Part shown: one piece after another, positions 1-8,398 of the stretch | Position numbering within the stretch: position 1 is the first letter of the stretch | Layout: every line of letters starts with the position of its first letter | Assembly (NCBI RefSeq): GCF_016106035.1 | Contig: NZ_JADKPZ010000002.1 | Location: forward strand, 62,001 to 126,000 | Direction of reading: 5' to 3' | Source of the DNA: Arcobacter vandammei | Lineage (GTDB): Bacteria; Campylobacterota; Campylobacteria; Campylobacterales; Arcobacteraceae | DNA: 64,000 nt | Notes under the pieces: model-generated | Seen by the model: the letters and a program-made list of their open reading frames with translations, nothing else | Database searches by the model: none | Told to the model about the DNA's origin: nothing | Translations under genes and position numbers: made by a program

Positions 1-1059
1 AAAGGGATAGAAGAAGATAGAGCTATAATTGATGAAACAATCTCTGTTTTAGGAGAGTTTGAACAAGGAGCTATGCAAAAAAGAATTACACTTAATGTTT
101 CAAATGAATCTTTAATGCAATTAAAATCTGTTCTTAATAATATGGGAGATATTTTAGAATCAAATATCAATAATATACTAAAAGTTTTGGAAGAGTATGC
201 ATCTTATAATTATACAAATAGTGTAAATGCAACTGGATTAAAAGAGCATCTTTTAAGACTTGCAAATAGTGTAAATTATCTTGGAAGTTCTACAACAAAT
301 ATGTTGATAGAAAATAAATCAAGTGGATTAACTTTACAAAATAGTTCACAAATTCTTTTGGAAAATGTTGATAAATTAAACCTAAGTTCAAATGAAGCAG
401 CAGCTTCTTTAGAAGAGACAGCAGCAGCTCTTGAAGAGATAACAAGTAATATTAGAAATAATACTGAAAGCATATCTCAAATGTCAAAATTATCATCAGG
501 TGTTACAGATTCAGTAAATCATGGACAAGAGTTGGCAAATCAAACAACTATTGCTATGGATGAAATAAATGTTCAAGTAAACCTAGTAAATGAAGCAATT
601 TCAGTTATTGACCAAATAGCATTCCAAACAAATATTTTAAGTCTAAATGCAGCAGTTGAAGCAGCAACAGCTGGAGAAGCAGGAAAAGGATTTGCTGTTG
701 TTGCTCAGGAAGTAAGAAATCTAGCAAGTAGAAGTGCAGAAGCTGCAAAAGAGATTAAAAACATTGTAGAACAAGCGACTATAAAAGCAAATGAAGGTAA
801 AAATATTGCTTCAACTATGATAGAAGGGTATAAAGAGCTAAATTCAAATATATCAAAAACTATGAATTTAATTTCTGATATTCAAAATGCTAGTAAAGAG
901 CAACTTTTAGGAATTGAGCAAATAAATGATGCTGTAAATCAGCTAGACCAACAAACTCAACAAAATGCAATGGTGGCAACACAATCACATGATATTGCTC
1001 TAAGTACAGATGAAATAGCAAAATTAATAGTTGAAGACGCAGATAAAAAAAGAGTTTAA
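1..1059 (+). CDS. Methyl-accepting chemotaxis protein, 3' part (5'-truncated by window, early stop)
   Basis: This is the C-terminal signalling part of a chemoreceptor; the frame is open from base 1, so the gene begins before the window. The conserved hairpin tip that contacts CheA/CheW is at about 600-740 ([18 protein letters not shown] ... [19 protein letters not shown]). The helices on either side carry the Ala/Glu-rich methylation-type segment ([12 protein letters not shown]). The frame stops at 1057-1059 straight after a run of seven A residues (1035-1041). The next frame continues to 1198 as a typical receptor tail ending in EWESF, so the natural gene probably ended at 1198. Ligand unknown. 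The family call is secure; whether the early stop is real cannot be told here. Confidence 0.93.
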   Translation, partial: KGIEEDRAIIDETISVLGEFEQGAMQKRITLNVSNESLMQLKSVLNNMGDILESNINNILKVLEEYASYNYTNSVNATGLKEHLLRLANSVNYLGSSTTNMLIENKSSGLTLQNSSQILLENVDKLNLSSNEAAASLEETAAALEEITSNIRNNTESISQMSKLSSGVTDSVNHGQELANQTTIAMDEINVQVNLVNEAISVIDQIAFQTNILSLNAAVEAATAGEAGKGFAVVAQEVRNLASRSAEAAKEIKNIVEQATIKANEGKNIASTMIEGYKELNSNISKTMNLISDIQNASKEQLLGIEQINDAVNQLDQQTQQNAMVATQSHDIALSTDEIAKLIVEDADKKRV

Positions 1060-1198
1060 TGGTAAAAATGATGTAAAAGCAAAATCTATATCAAACTCAA
1101 ACTCTAATATAAAAAAAGAGATAAAAGTAAAACAAGAACCAGTAAAAGTAAGTAAAATTAAAGATTCTTCAAGCAATGATGAATGGGAGAGTTTTTAA
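1039..1198 (+). pseudogene. Out-of-frame C-terminal tail of the chemoreceptor (EWESF tether)
   Basis: Removing one A from the tract at 1035-1041 joins the receptor to a frame that reads [12 protein letters not shown] and then a Lys/Ser-rich flexible linker, ending SSNDEWESF before a TAA at 1196-1198. Many receptors end in a flexible linker plus an xWxxF pentapeptide (NWETF in enteric receptors) that tethers CheR/CheB. EWESF fits that pattern. As sequenced, this tail is not translated with the receptor. Confidence 0.75.
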
Positions 1199-1200
1199 TT

Positions 1201-1226
1201 AAAGTAAGAGTTTAAACTCTTACTTT
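1201..1226. terminator. Bidirectional terminator
   Basis: A perfect palindrome, AAAGTAAGAGTTT paired with AAACTCTTACTTT, lies between the convergent chemoreceptor and the glutathionylspermidine-synthase-like gene. It overlaps the stop codon of the latter. A and T runs flank it on the two sides, as expected for an intrinsic terminator acting in both directions. Confidence 0.75.
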
Positions 1227-2404
1227 ATTATATGCCCTACAAATTTAGACATATTATTTAAGATTTTTCCACCTCTTCTAAAACCCAAAGCACAAGCTTC
1301 ATAAGCATAAAAAACTCCAGCTTGATAGTAATTTCCTTTTTCATCTTGTGGAAACTCTACAAACTCTTGATATATAGCTTTATGCCCTTCATAATCTCCA
1401 GAAGTCTCTGTATCTATTGAACCATCAGCATTTACTATTTTTGTATTAGCTCCTTCTCTTCCAAAAGCTCTTTTTTCTACATATTTTTTACCTTTTAAAG
1501 GCTCAAAAGATGTTTCAAGTAAAAGTGGGTGATTTGGATACAGATCCCATAAAATCTTCATAAATGCCTTTGATTGGAAGATTAAAGTATAAGCAGGATT
1601 AAAAATAATTGCTTTTTTCTCTTTTATAATTTCACTTAAAAGTAGGGCAAGTTCACCTTCTTCAATAGCTATATCTTCCCAAGGAATAAGTTTAAACCAA
1701 AACTCAAATAACTCATCATCTTTAAAAATTCCATCATCACTAAATTGTACATTTTCAATAAATTCAAAATCAGTATTAAACCCAGCTTCACTAGCGATGT
1801 GTTGTAGAAGTTTTGTAGTATTTATATCTTCCGAAGAGCTAGAAATACTTGAAAATAGGATTTTCCAACCAAGCTTAGAGTAGTACTCTTCAAATTTTTC
1901 TAAATCACTATCAAGAGTAATTATTCTTTTAAAATTATCTTTTAAAGCTTCATAAAGATTATTAAATTGGCTCTCTTCATCAAGACCATTTTTCTTTAGC
2001 ATTGCCCATTGAATAATAGCTGTTTCAAAAAGTGAAGTTGGAGTATCTGCATTAAACTCAATTAATTTTATAGGTTTTCCATCTATTCCACCAGCTAAAT
2101 CAAATCTTGAATATAAGTGCCAATGAACATCATTTTCCCATGACTCTTTTATAACTTCGACTAGATTAAAAGGTATATTTAAATCGTGAAAAAGCTCATT
2201 GTCAATCACATATTGTCCAGCTTGTGCGAACATATCATAAAGCTCATTTGTAGCTTCATAAAAAGCTTCAGCTTCAGCTTCAGAAATTACAACTAATTCA
2301 TCTGCAATATATGAACTATCATCGCTATCTGTATGCCAAACAAAGCCAATGCTTTCTAAGTATTCATTTGTTAATGGGTTAATTTTTTCTAATATCAAAA
2401 TCAT
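1220..2404 (-). CDS. Glutathionylspermidine synthase family protein (YgiC-like ATP-grasp)
   Basis: A 394-aa protein of the glutathionylspermidine synthase C-terminal (ATP-grasp) family. Visible family motifs are HLYSRFDLAGG, KLIEFNADTPTSLFE, the block FNPAYTLIFQSKAFM, and the nucleotide-loop segment KRAFGREGANTKIV near residue 320. Family members ligate an amine to a peptide or carboxylate using ATP. The true substrate of the stand-alone YgiC type, which lacks the amidase domain, is not established. Its ATG overlaps the stop of the UPF0323 lipoprotein gene (ATGA), so the two are translationally coupled; the same pairing occurs in Campylobacter and resembles ygiB-ygiC in enterics. Confidence 0.85.
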   Translation of the reverse strand: MILILEKINPLTNEYLESIGFVWHTDSDDSSYIADELVVISEAEAEAFYEATNELYDMFAQAGQYVIDNELFHDLNIPFNLVEVIKESWENDVHWHLYSRFDLAGGIDGKPIKLIEFNADTPTSLFETAIIQWAMLKKNGLDEESQFNNLYEALKDNFKRIITLDSDLEKFEEYYSKLGWKILFSSISSSSEDINTTKLLQHIASEAGFNTDFEFIENVQFSDDGIFKDDELFEFWFKLIPWEDIAIEEGELALLLSEIIKEKKAIIFNPAYTLIFQSKAFMKILWDLYPNHPLLLETSFEPLKGKKYVEKRAFGREGANTKIVNADGSIDTETSGDYEGHKAIYQEFVEFPQDEKGNYYQAGVFYAYEACALGFRRGGKILNNMSKFVGHIIK

Positions 2405-3033
2405 CCTCCTGTTGAACTAGATGTATTTGATGAACCAGCAGTTGAAGATTTATTTCCAAAGAAACCACTTTGTTTTCCTGCCGAACCTGAACCTGTACTT
2501 CCTGCTGGTTTATTAAACGAGCTTTGAGATTTACTATAAGTTTGTGGAGATTTATATTGAGCTGCTTTTTGATTTTGGAAATTTTGGTTATTAAATAGTT
2601 TATTTCCAAGCCAAGAACCAATCATTGCCCCTGCAATTGAAGATAGTAAAACTCCACCAAGTCCCATTCCACCATCACTTAACTGTGGATTTGTAAGACC
2701 TGATGTTCCTGCATCAATTTTTGCTTCTTCTTCTTTAACCAATTTATCAATCTCTTCTTGAGATAAAATTCTTTCAGTTCCATCTGGACTTCTTAAAACA
2801 ATTGTAGTTTTACTTGCTGGAAACTCATCTGCAATTGTATATTTTCCGCTACTATCTTGCTCAATTACTACAAATGCACCTTGTTGTTGTGCTGCACTTG
2901 AAATAGAACCACTTGATTGGTTTTGTTGTTGATTATTATCATTACACCCAACAAGACCTAGTACTAAAACAGCACCTAAGCCCCCGACCATTGAGTAATC
3001 TGAAATCTTTTTTATATAATTTCTTTTTTTCAA
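2401..3033 (-). CDS. UPF0323 family lipoprotein (YgiB-like partner)
   Basis: A 210-aa lipoprotein. The N-terminus has a charged start, a hydrophobic stretch (GGLGAVLVLGLVGC) and a lipobox Cys at about residue 30. A Gln/Ser-rich linker follows, then a short conserved domain (FVVIEQDSSGKYTIADEFP ... TIVLRSPDGTERILSQEEI). A Gly-rich hydrophobic segment (GMGLGGVLLSSIAGAMIG) and a low-complexity Ser/Gly/Asn tail complete it. It is upstream of, and overlaps, the glutathionylspermidine-synthase-like gene. The Campylobacter homologue sits in the same arrangement. Function unknown; probably envelope-anchored. Confidence 0.8.
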   Translation of the reverse strand: MKKRNYIKKISDYSMVGGLGAVLVLGLVGCNDNNQQQNQSSGSISSAAQQQGAFVVIEQDSSGKYTIADEFPASKTTIVLRSPDGTERILSQEEIDKLVKEEEAKIDAGTSGLTNPQLSDGGMGLGGVLLSSIAGAMIGSWLGNKLFNNQNFQNQKAAQYKSPQTYSKSQSSFNKPAGSTGSGSAGKQSGFFGNKSSTAGSSNTSSSTGG

Positions 3034-3085
3034 TTTTATTCCTTTAGCTTAAATAACTTAGATTATACCCTTAAAAATATCAAAA

Positions 3086-3874
3086 TTAACTAATAGATTC
3101 AATAAAGTATCTATCGTTATTCTCTTTTATTTTAAGTTTTGTATCAAAAATTTCACTTAAATTTTCACTTGTTAAAATATCCTCTTTTTTACCAATCTTA
3201 AAAATCGTGTTATTGTGTATTAAGGCTATGTTCTTTATTTCAGAAAAAATCTCTTCAAGATGATGAGTTACTAAAATAATTGTTGAATTAAGAGAGAGTT
3301 TTTTTAACATCTTTATAAAATTTATTTGTGCCTTTATATCAAGCCCAACAGTTGGTTCATCTAAAACAAAAGCTTTTGGATCGTGGATTAAAGCCCTTCC
3401 TACTATACATTTTCGCAACTGCCCTGTACTCATAGATGCTACTTTTTTATCTTTTAAATCCAAAATCTCCAAAAACTTCATAACTTCAAGAGCTTTTTCT
3501 ACTTGCTCTTTTGTGAAATCTTGATGAGTAAAAATTCCAATAGAGCTATAATGTCCACTTAAAACAACTTCAAAACCAGTTAAATATCCTCCTTCTTTTT
3601 CAAAATAGTTATGTAAATCATTTGTAATAACTCCTAACTCTTTTCTTAAGTCAAAGATTGAATATCTACTTTTTCCAAAAATCTCTTTTTTAAACTCTTT
3701 TGTATGTCGTGGGTGTATCTGAGATTGAATTAATTTCATCAAAGTTGATTTTCCACTTCCATTTGCACCCAAAATAGCAAAATGCTCTTTCTCTTTTATT
3801 TTTAAATTGATGTCATGTAAAATAATATTTTCATCATAACCAACATCAATATTTTCAAAATCAATTATATACAT
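3086..3874 (-). CDS. ABC transporter ATP-binding protein
   Basis: A 262-aa single nucleotide-binding domain. Walker A is GANGSGKST (about residue 37), the signature is a divergent MSTGQLRK, Walker B plus D-loop is AFVLDEPTVGLD, and the switch His is in VTHHLEE. The signature (STGQ instead of SGGQ) resembles the ModF/YlmA-type cytosolic or metal-uptake ATPases. No permease or binding protein is next to it. Its start is 9 bp from the stop of the upstream guanidinium exporter, with the ribosome site AGAGG overlapping that stop, so it is probably co-transcribed under the guanidine-II riboswitch. A role linked to guanidine is inference. Confidence 0.85.
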   Translation of the reverse strand: MYIIDFENIDVGYDENIILHDINLKIKEKEHFAILGANGSGKSTLMKLIQSQIHPRHTKEFKKEIFGKSRYSIFDLRKELGVITNDLHNYFEKEGGYLTGFEVVLSGHYSSIGIFTHQDFTKEQVEKALEVMKFLEILDLKDKKVASMSTGQLRKCIVGRALIHDPKAFVLDEPTVGLDIKAQINFIKMLKKLSLNSTIILVTHHLEEIFSEIKNIALIHNNTIFKIGKKEDILTSENLSEIFDTKLKIKENNDRYFIESIS

Positions 3875-3883
3875 ATTTTTCCT

Positions 3884-4201
3884 CTAATTTGTAGTAAGTT
3901 TCAAGCCTATTATTCCTAAAATAATAAAGGCAATACTTATAAATCTTATTAAATTTATAGGTTCGTTAAATAAAATAATTCCAGCAATTACAATTCCAAC
4001 ACTTCCAATACCAACCCAAACAGCATAAGCAGTACCCATAGGAAGAGATTTTAGAGCTAAACTTAAAAAATAAAAACTAATAATCATAGTAACAATAGTA
4101 AAAATAGTAGGTACTATTTTAGTAAAACCATCACTATATTTTAAGCCAATAGCCCAACAAACTTCGAATATACCAGCTATGAATAAAAATCCCCAAGCCA
4201 T
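3884..4201 (-). CDS. gdx: SMR-family guanidinium exporter (Gdx/SugE type)
   Basis: A 105-aa protein with four membrane helices, the normal length for small multidrug resistance transporters. Family marks are MAWGFLFIAGIFEVCWA with the membrane Glu in helix 1, KYSDGFTK, GTAYAVWVGIG in helix 3 and NEPINLIRF in helix 4. I chose the ATG at 4199-4201 (MAWGF), with AAAAAGG six bases upstream. The longer open frame would read through the riboswitch. SugE-type SMR proteins export guanidinium in exchange for protons, and the guanidine-II riboswitch directly upstream supports that subtype over a broad multidrug role. Confidence 0.88.
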   Translation of the reverse strand: MAWGFLFIAGIFEVCWAIGLKYSDGFTKIVPTIFTIVTMIISFYFLSLALKSLPMGTAYAVWVGIGSVGIVIAGIILFNEPINLIRFISIAFIILGIIGLKLTTN

Positions 4202-4223
4202 AAAAAACCTTTTTCTGAAATTT

Positions 4224-4266
4224 GAGGCCGTCCTCTGTGAAAGCAAAAATTGGGTCGTCCCAATTT
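4224..4266 (-). promoter_or_regulatory. Guanidine-II (mini-ykkC) riboswitch
   Basis: Read on the minus strand, there are two hairpins. The first (4266-4247) has an 8-bp stem AAATTGGG/CCCAATTT closing the loop ACGA. After an 11-nt linker, the second (4235-4224) has a GAGG/CCTC stem closing ACGG. Tandem stem-loops with ACGR tetraloops are the defining mark of the mini-ykkC class, which binds two guanidinium ions. The Shine-Dalgarno sequence of gdx starts about 15 nt after the second hairpin, so control of translation initiation is likely. Confidence 0.9.
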
Positions 4267-4352
4267 GTTCTTATAAAAAGAATAAATATTCTAACAAATA
4301 GAAATATAAATAAGGCTAAAATTAGTTTAGTAATCTTAATATATAGCTATTT

Positions 4353-5537
4353 CTAATACAAAAACCCAAAAAGCCAAAGTGGGATTTTATTTGCAAATCC
4401 AACCTCAATATCATCGCTTATTACAAAAGAGTTTTCAATATCTTTGATTTGAGCAAAGCTTTTACTTTTGCCACCAATTTCAACTATATATTTCTCATTT
4501 ATTAAAAAATCACCATTTTTTACATAAAATAAAGAGCAATTATAAGATAGTTGTGAAGCAAAGAATGTCTCTCTAATAGTTCCTAAATCACTATTTAATG
4601 TAAGCGAATTTAGAAGATTTGTATTTGAAATATAGAGTTTATCTGGCATTCTAAGAGCTTTAAATCGTTTTCCCTCAAAAACAATATGTCTTAAAAGCTC
4701 TGCTTTGTGCAGGTATTCTATGTAGTTGTATAAAGTTGCTTTTGAAACACCAACAGTTTTACTCAAACTTTCAATACTTAATTCCAGTGGTTTTGAAATA
4801 GATATTGCATAAATTAATTTTTTTAACATCTCAATATTTGAGGCATTTACACTATAAAGTAGGGCAACATCTGAATAAAGAATAGTATTTATATTATCTG
4901 TTATTTTTTGAATATAGCTATCTTTTGAAGCAAAATAAAAAGGGTATGCACCAAACTCTAAATAGTCATTATATAGTTTTAAAATTTTATTCTCTTCTAA
5001 TTTTTCTAAAATTTCTTGAGATATATTTTCGTGATTTTCTAAAATATCTTCAAGTAAATAGCTATTTAAAGGTATATCTAGCTTTAATTCACAAAACTCT
5101 TTAAGTGAAAGAATAGGGAGTTTAAACATAGCATTTGTAATCTTTACAGCACTTGAGCCTGAAAAAATTATTTTAATATCTAAAAAGTCATAAATAGATT
5201 TTAACTCTTGTTCAAAGTTTTTTGCTTCGTGAACTTCATCTATTATTACACATTTTCCACCAAAACTGTAAAAATAGTTTATAAACTCAAAAAGACTAAG
5301 CTCGGCAAATAGTGGATGGTCGCAAGATATATAGATAGTTTCTGAAGTTTTAAATTCTAGCTCTTTTAAAACTTGTAGCATTAAAGTTGTTTTTCCAACA
5401 CCTCTGCTTCCGTAAATTCCAATGATTTTATCGCTAGAATTTTTTATTTTATCAAATAAAAATCTTTTATAATTTGGAAGTTTTAATCTTAGCTTTTGAT
5501 TTGAGATATTTTTTAAAACTTCAAGTGTATCTTTTAT
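4353..5537 (-). CDS. ATPase, AAA_14/DUF4143 family, non-canonical ATA start
   Basis: An ATP-binding protein with Walker A (IYGSRGVGKTT) encoded at about 5385-5420, Walker B (CVIIDEVHEA), a FSGSS sensor segment, a winged-helix-like region (LSKTVGVSKATLYNYIEYL) and the DUF4143 C-terminus (VEIGGKSKSF). The only ATG (5379-5381) lies after the P-loop, so the real start must be upstream. No in-frame ATG, GTG or TTG occurs back to the upstream TGA. An ATA at 5535-5537 sits 8 nt after a good AAAAAGG site and would give (M)KDTLEVLKNISNQKLRL, about 394 aa. Either ATA is used inefficiently or the gene has lost its start. Cellular role unknown. Confidence 0.7.
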   Translation of the reverse strand: MKDTLEVLKNISNQKLRLKLPNYKRFLFDKIKNSSDKIIGIYGSRGVGKTTLMLQVLKELEFKTSETIYISCDHPLFAELSLFEFINYFYSFGGKCVIIDEVHEAKNFEQELKSIYDFLDIKIIFSGSSAVKITNAMFKLPILSLKEFCELKLDIPLNSYLLEDILENHENISQEILEKLEENKILKLYNDYLEFGAYPFYFASKDSYIQKITDNINTILYSDVALLYSVNASNIEMLKKLIYAISISKPLELSIESLSKTVGVSKATLYNYIEYLHKAELLRHIVFEGKRFKALRMPDKLYISNTNLLNSLTLNSDLGTIRETFFASQLSYNCSLFYVKNGDFLINEKYIVEIGGKSKSFAQIKDIENSFVISDDIEVGFANKIPLWLFGFLY

Positions 5538-5561
5538 TTTTTTTGCCTTTTTAGTATTATA

Positions 5562-5604
5562 TAGTTTACTATTGTATCATAAATTAGTATAATATAGTGA
5601 ACTA
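5562..5604. promoter_or_regulatory. Inverted repeat in divergent promoter region
   Basis: TAGTTTACTAT (5562-5572) and ATAGTGAACTA (5594-5604) are inverted copies matching at 10 of 11 bases, 21 bp apart. They lie between the divergent ATPase and EamA genes. TATAAT-like boxes occur on both strands (minus near 5555-5560, plus at 5588-5593). This could be an operator for a dimeric repressor; no regulator is identified. Confidence 0.35.
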
Positions 5605-5699
5605 AATAGCTTAAAATTTTGATTATTAAATTTTTCTCTTACTTACTATTATTAAAAGATTTGTTAAAATAGAAATTAATAGTAATTAAAGGATAATTT

Positions 5700-6581
5700 T
5701 TGAGTGAAACAGCAAAAGGGCATTTATATATAATAATTGCAACAATTTTAATCTCAGGTTCATTTTATGCAAGTCAAATTCTTTCAGGTGTGATTGATTC
5801 TATATCTTTGACTTTATATAGATTTGTTTTGGCATTTATTATTCTTTTTCCATTGGTAATAATAAAAAAAGATGGAGTAAAAAAAGCTATTAAAATCTTA
5901 CCAAAAGCTATGATAGTAAGCCTTTTTTATTCACTTTATTTTATAGGAATGTTTCAGGCTTTAGAGTACACAACTGTTTTAAATACAGGAACTATTTATA
6001 CACTAGTTCCACTTATGACTGCAATTTTATGTATATTTTTCTTTAAAGAAAAAATCCCTTTAAAACAACTTTTTGTCTATATTGTGGGAATTGTTTCAAC
6101 TTGTATAATTATTTTTCAAGCTAATATTGAACTATTTTTAAAATTTTCACTAAACAAAGGCGATATTATATTTTTAATTGCATCACTTTCTATGGCACTT
6201 TATCCAATATTTTTGAAGATTTTATATACAAAAAAAGATGAATTAGTTATTACAGTTACAAGCACACTTCTAGGTGGAATTATTTGGATGAGTCTTACAA
6301 TGTTTGTGCTAAATATCCCTTATGAGTGGAGTAAAATAGAAGGAAATTTACTATATTCAATGCTATATCTTACGATTGGAACAACAGTTTTAACACTATT
6401 TTTATACCAAAAAGCATCGCTTATTCTTGGACCAAAAAAGATTATGGCTTATATATATTTAAGCCCTGCATTGGTTGCAGTTATTATGTATATTTTTGAA
6501 AAACAGAGCATATCTTTTGGAGTAATGGTGGGAATTGTTATTTCAACTTTTGCTACAATTTTGATATTAAGAGATAAATAA
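5700..6581 (+). CDS. EamA/DMT-family membrane transporter
   Basis: A 293-aa protein with about ten hydrophobic helices arranged as two EamA repeats (roughly residues 6-140 and 155-292). Features include the conserved GTIYTLVPLMTAILC stretch before FFKEKIPLKQLFVY, repeated in the second half as SPALVAVIMYIFEKQSIS. The start is TTG at 5700-5702 with AAAGGA upstream. Family members move metabolites such as amino acids or nucleotide sugars across the inner membrane; the substrate cannot be read from sequence. It ends one base before the CRISPR array and runs in the same direction as the array, so read-through into the array is possible. Confidence 0.88.
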   Translation: MSETAKGHLYIIIATILISGSFYASQILSGVIDSISLTLYRFVLAFIILFPLVIIKKDGVKKAIKILPKAMIVSLFYSLYFIGMFQALEYTTVLNTGTIYTLVPLMTAILCIFFFKEKIPLKQLFVYIVGIVSTCIIIFQANIELFLKFSLNKGDIIFLIASLSMALYPIFLKILYTKKDELVITVTSTLLGGIIWMSLTMFVLNIPYEWSKIEGNLLYSMLYLTIGTTVLTLFLYQKASLILGPKKIMAYIYLSPALVAVIMYIFEKQSISFGVMVGIVISTFATILILRDK

Positions 6582-6582
6582 A

Positions 6583-8003
6583 AATTTATTTTTAACTCAA
6601 ATCCCCATTTGATATAATTTGTTTCAATTCCACCAGTTTTGTAATGTTGTTTTAATCTACTCTCAAATCCCCATTTGATATAATGGTTTGTATTTTACAA
6701 TTATTAGTTTAATTGTTTTAATCTACTCTCAAATCCCCATTTGATATAATTTGGCGTAGAGCAAGATGGTAGCGGGTTTAGTTTTAATCTACTCTCAAAT
6801 CCCCATTTGATATAATAGGTCTGTTTATTCCTGAAAATCCCTCATGTTTTAATCTACTCTCAAATCCCCATTTGATATAATTGGCTAGAAACTAGACTTG
6901 CAGAGGATGTGTGTTTTAATCTACTCTCAAATCCCCATTTGATATAATCTAGTGTCTGATATTTTAGCAATGAGTGCGTTTTAATCTACTCTCAAATCCC
7001 CATTTGATATAATAACTGTAAATGTAGGAGCTGGACAAACATAGTTTTAATCTACTCTCAAATCCCCATTTGATATAATTTTATATCTTTCAAGATGAAG
7101 CCCGTATTGTTTTAATCTACTCTCAAATCCCCATTTGATATAATTGCTATTAGCAATTAATCATAATGCAAAAGGTTTTAATCTACTCTCAAATCCCCAT
7201 TTGATATAATATTTGTACTTAAGTACTCTTATGTCATATAGTTTTAATCTACTCTCAAATCCCCATTTGATATAATATTCAGGTTTAGCTTGGAAAAGTA
7301 TTACAGCGTTTTAATCTACTCTCAAATCCCCATTTGATATAATAGGCTCCTTTTGTATGTTTTGTAGGTGTTGTTTTAATCTACTCTCAAATCCCCATTT
7401 GATATAATTTGCAGGGACTGCTATAAATTCTTTATTATGTTTTAATCTACTCTCAAATCCCCATTTGATATAATACGGTGATGTACTTATTAAACTTATT
7501 TCATGTTTTAATCTACTCTCAAATCCCCATTTGATATAATCGTTTATTAATCTAGCTGTTTGTAGCTTTGTGTTTTAATCTACTCTCAAATCCCCATTTG
7601 ATATAATATGAAACTTGAAGATATAAAAGAAATATCAGTTTTAATCTACTCTCAAATCCCCATTTGATATAATATCAAATTTATCATTATGGATAACCCA
7701 TGAGTTTTAATCTACTCTCAAATCCCCATTTGATATAATATCAGATACAAACTATATCTCTTTGACTCGGTTTTAATCTACTCTCAAATCCCCATTTGAT
7801 ATAATCTAAAGAATTCACATGTTGTGAACTATTATGTTTTAATCTACTCTCAAATCCCCATTTGATATAATTGGAATTTGATTAGTAGAGCTGAAAGGAT
7901 AGTTTTAATCTACTCTCAAATCCCCATTTGATATAATTTCTTGTTTTGTGAATATTTGACTAGGTTCGTTTTAATCTACTCTCAAATCCCCATTTGATAT
8001 AAT
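6583..8003 (+). CRISPR. Type II-C CRISPR array: 1 degenerate + 21 perfect repeats, 21 spacers
   Basis: The 36-bp repeat begins GTTTTAATCTACTCTCAAAT and ends CCCCATTTGATATAAT. Perfect copies start at 6649, 6715, 6781, 6846, 6913, 6978, 7044, 7109, 7175, 7241, 7308, 7373, 7439, 7505, 7572, 7638, 7704, 7770, 7836, 7902 and 7968. Spacers are 29-31 bp, mostly 30. The upstream unit (6583-6618) keeps only its last 23 bases. The orientation (GTTTTA at the 5' side, to pair with tracrRNA) shows the + strand is transcribed. The repeat contains a short palindrome, TCAAAT-CCCC-ATTTGA, and its last six bases are a perfect -10 box, so each repeat can start transcription of the next spacer, as known for type II-C loci in Neisseria and Campylobacter. 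Spacer targets are unknown. Confidence 0.98.
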
Positions 8004-8013
8004 ATTCCAGCCA

Positions 8014-8036
8014 AAAACCCTGTATTACAGGGTTTT
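8014..8036. terminator. Terminator between CRISPR array and cas2
   Basis: AAAACCCTG (8014-8022), loop TATTA, CAGGGTTTT (8028-8036) forms a 9-bp hairpin between the convergent array and cas2. The A and T ends make it usable from both sides. The last repeat is intact and carries its own -10 box, so a short RNA could start there and end at this hairpin. Confidence 0.8.
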
Positions 8037-8050
8037 ATAAAGTTTTTATA

Positions 8051-8398
8051 CTAAAAAATAAGTACTGTTTGAGTCTGTTTTTCTACCTTTTTTTCAGGTT
8101 TTTCACGATAATTTTCTATAATAATCATATTTTTATATTGAGCTTCTGTTACTTTTAACACCCTAATCGAGCCTTTTGTAGGTGCAATTTCTTTAATTTT
8201 TCTCTCATATTTTTGTGCTGTTTCTAAACTGTTACAAAATCTCACATAAATAGAGAACTGAAACATAATAAAACCCATTTCTAAAAGTTTTTTTCTAAAC
8301 TTTGTATATTTTTTAATATCACCTTTTGTATCTGTTGGCATATCAAACATTGCAAAGAGTACCATTTTTCTATATCTACTTATTTCTATTTTTTTCAT
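8051..8398 (-). CDS. cas2: CRISPR-associated endonuclease Cas2
   Basis: A 115-aa Cas2 of the type II group. The first strand carries the ferredoxin-fold motif with the conserved acidic residue (MVLFAMFDMPTDTKGDIKKYTKFRKKL). FIMFQFSIYVRFC follows, and the C-terminal part reads KGSIRVLKVTEAQY. Cas2 forms the dimer core of the Cas1-Cas2 spacer integrase. Its ATG overlaps the cas1 stop (ATGA), so the two are translationally coupled. It is the last cas gene; no csn2 or cas4 follows, which fits subtype II-C. Confidence 0.95.
   Translation of the reverse strand: MKKIEISRYRKMVLFAMFDMPTDTKGDIKKYTKFRKKLLEMGFIMFQFSIYVRFCNSLETAQKYERKIKEIAPTKGSIRVLKVTEAQYKNMIIIENYREKPEKKVEKQTQTVLIF

Noticed and set aside
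7211-7240. GTACTTAAGTAC palindrome in a CRISPR spacer
   Set aside because: A short palindrome inside one spacer is expected from phage or plasmid source DNA and carries no function here.
7608-7637. Spacer that begins with ATG and reads like the start of a protein
   Set aside because: Thirty bases can do this by chance; the target is unknown and no match to this window was noticed.
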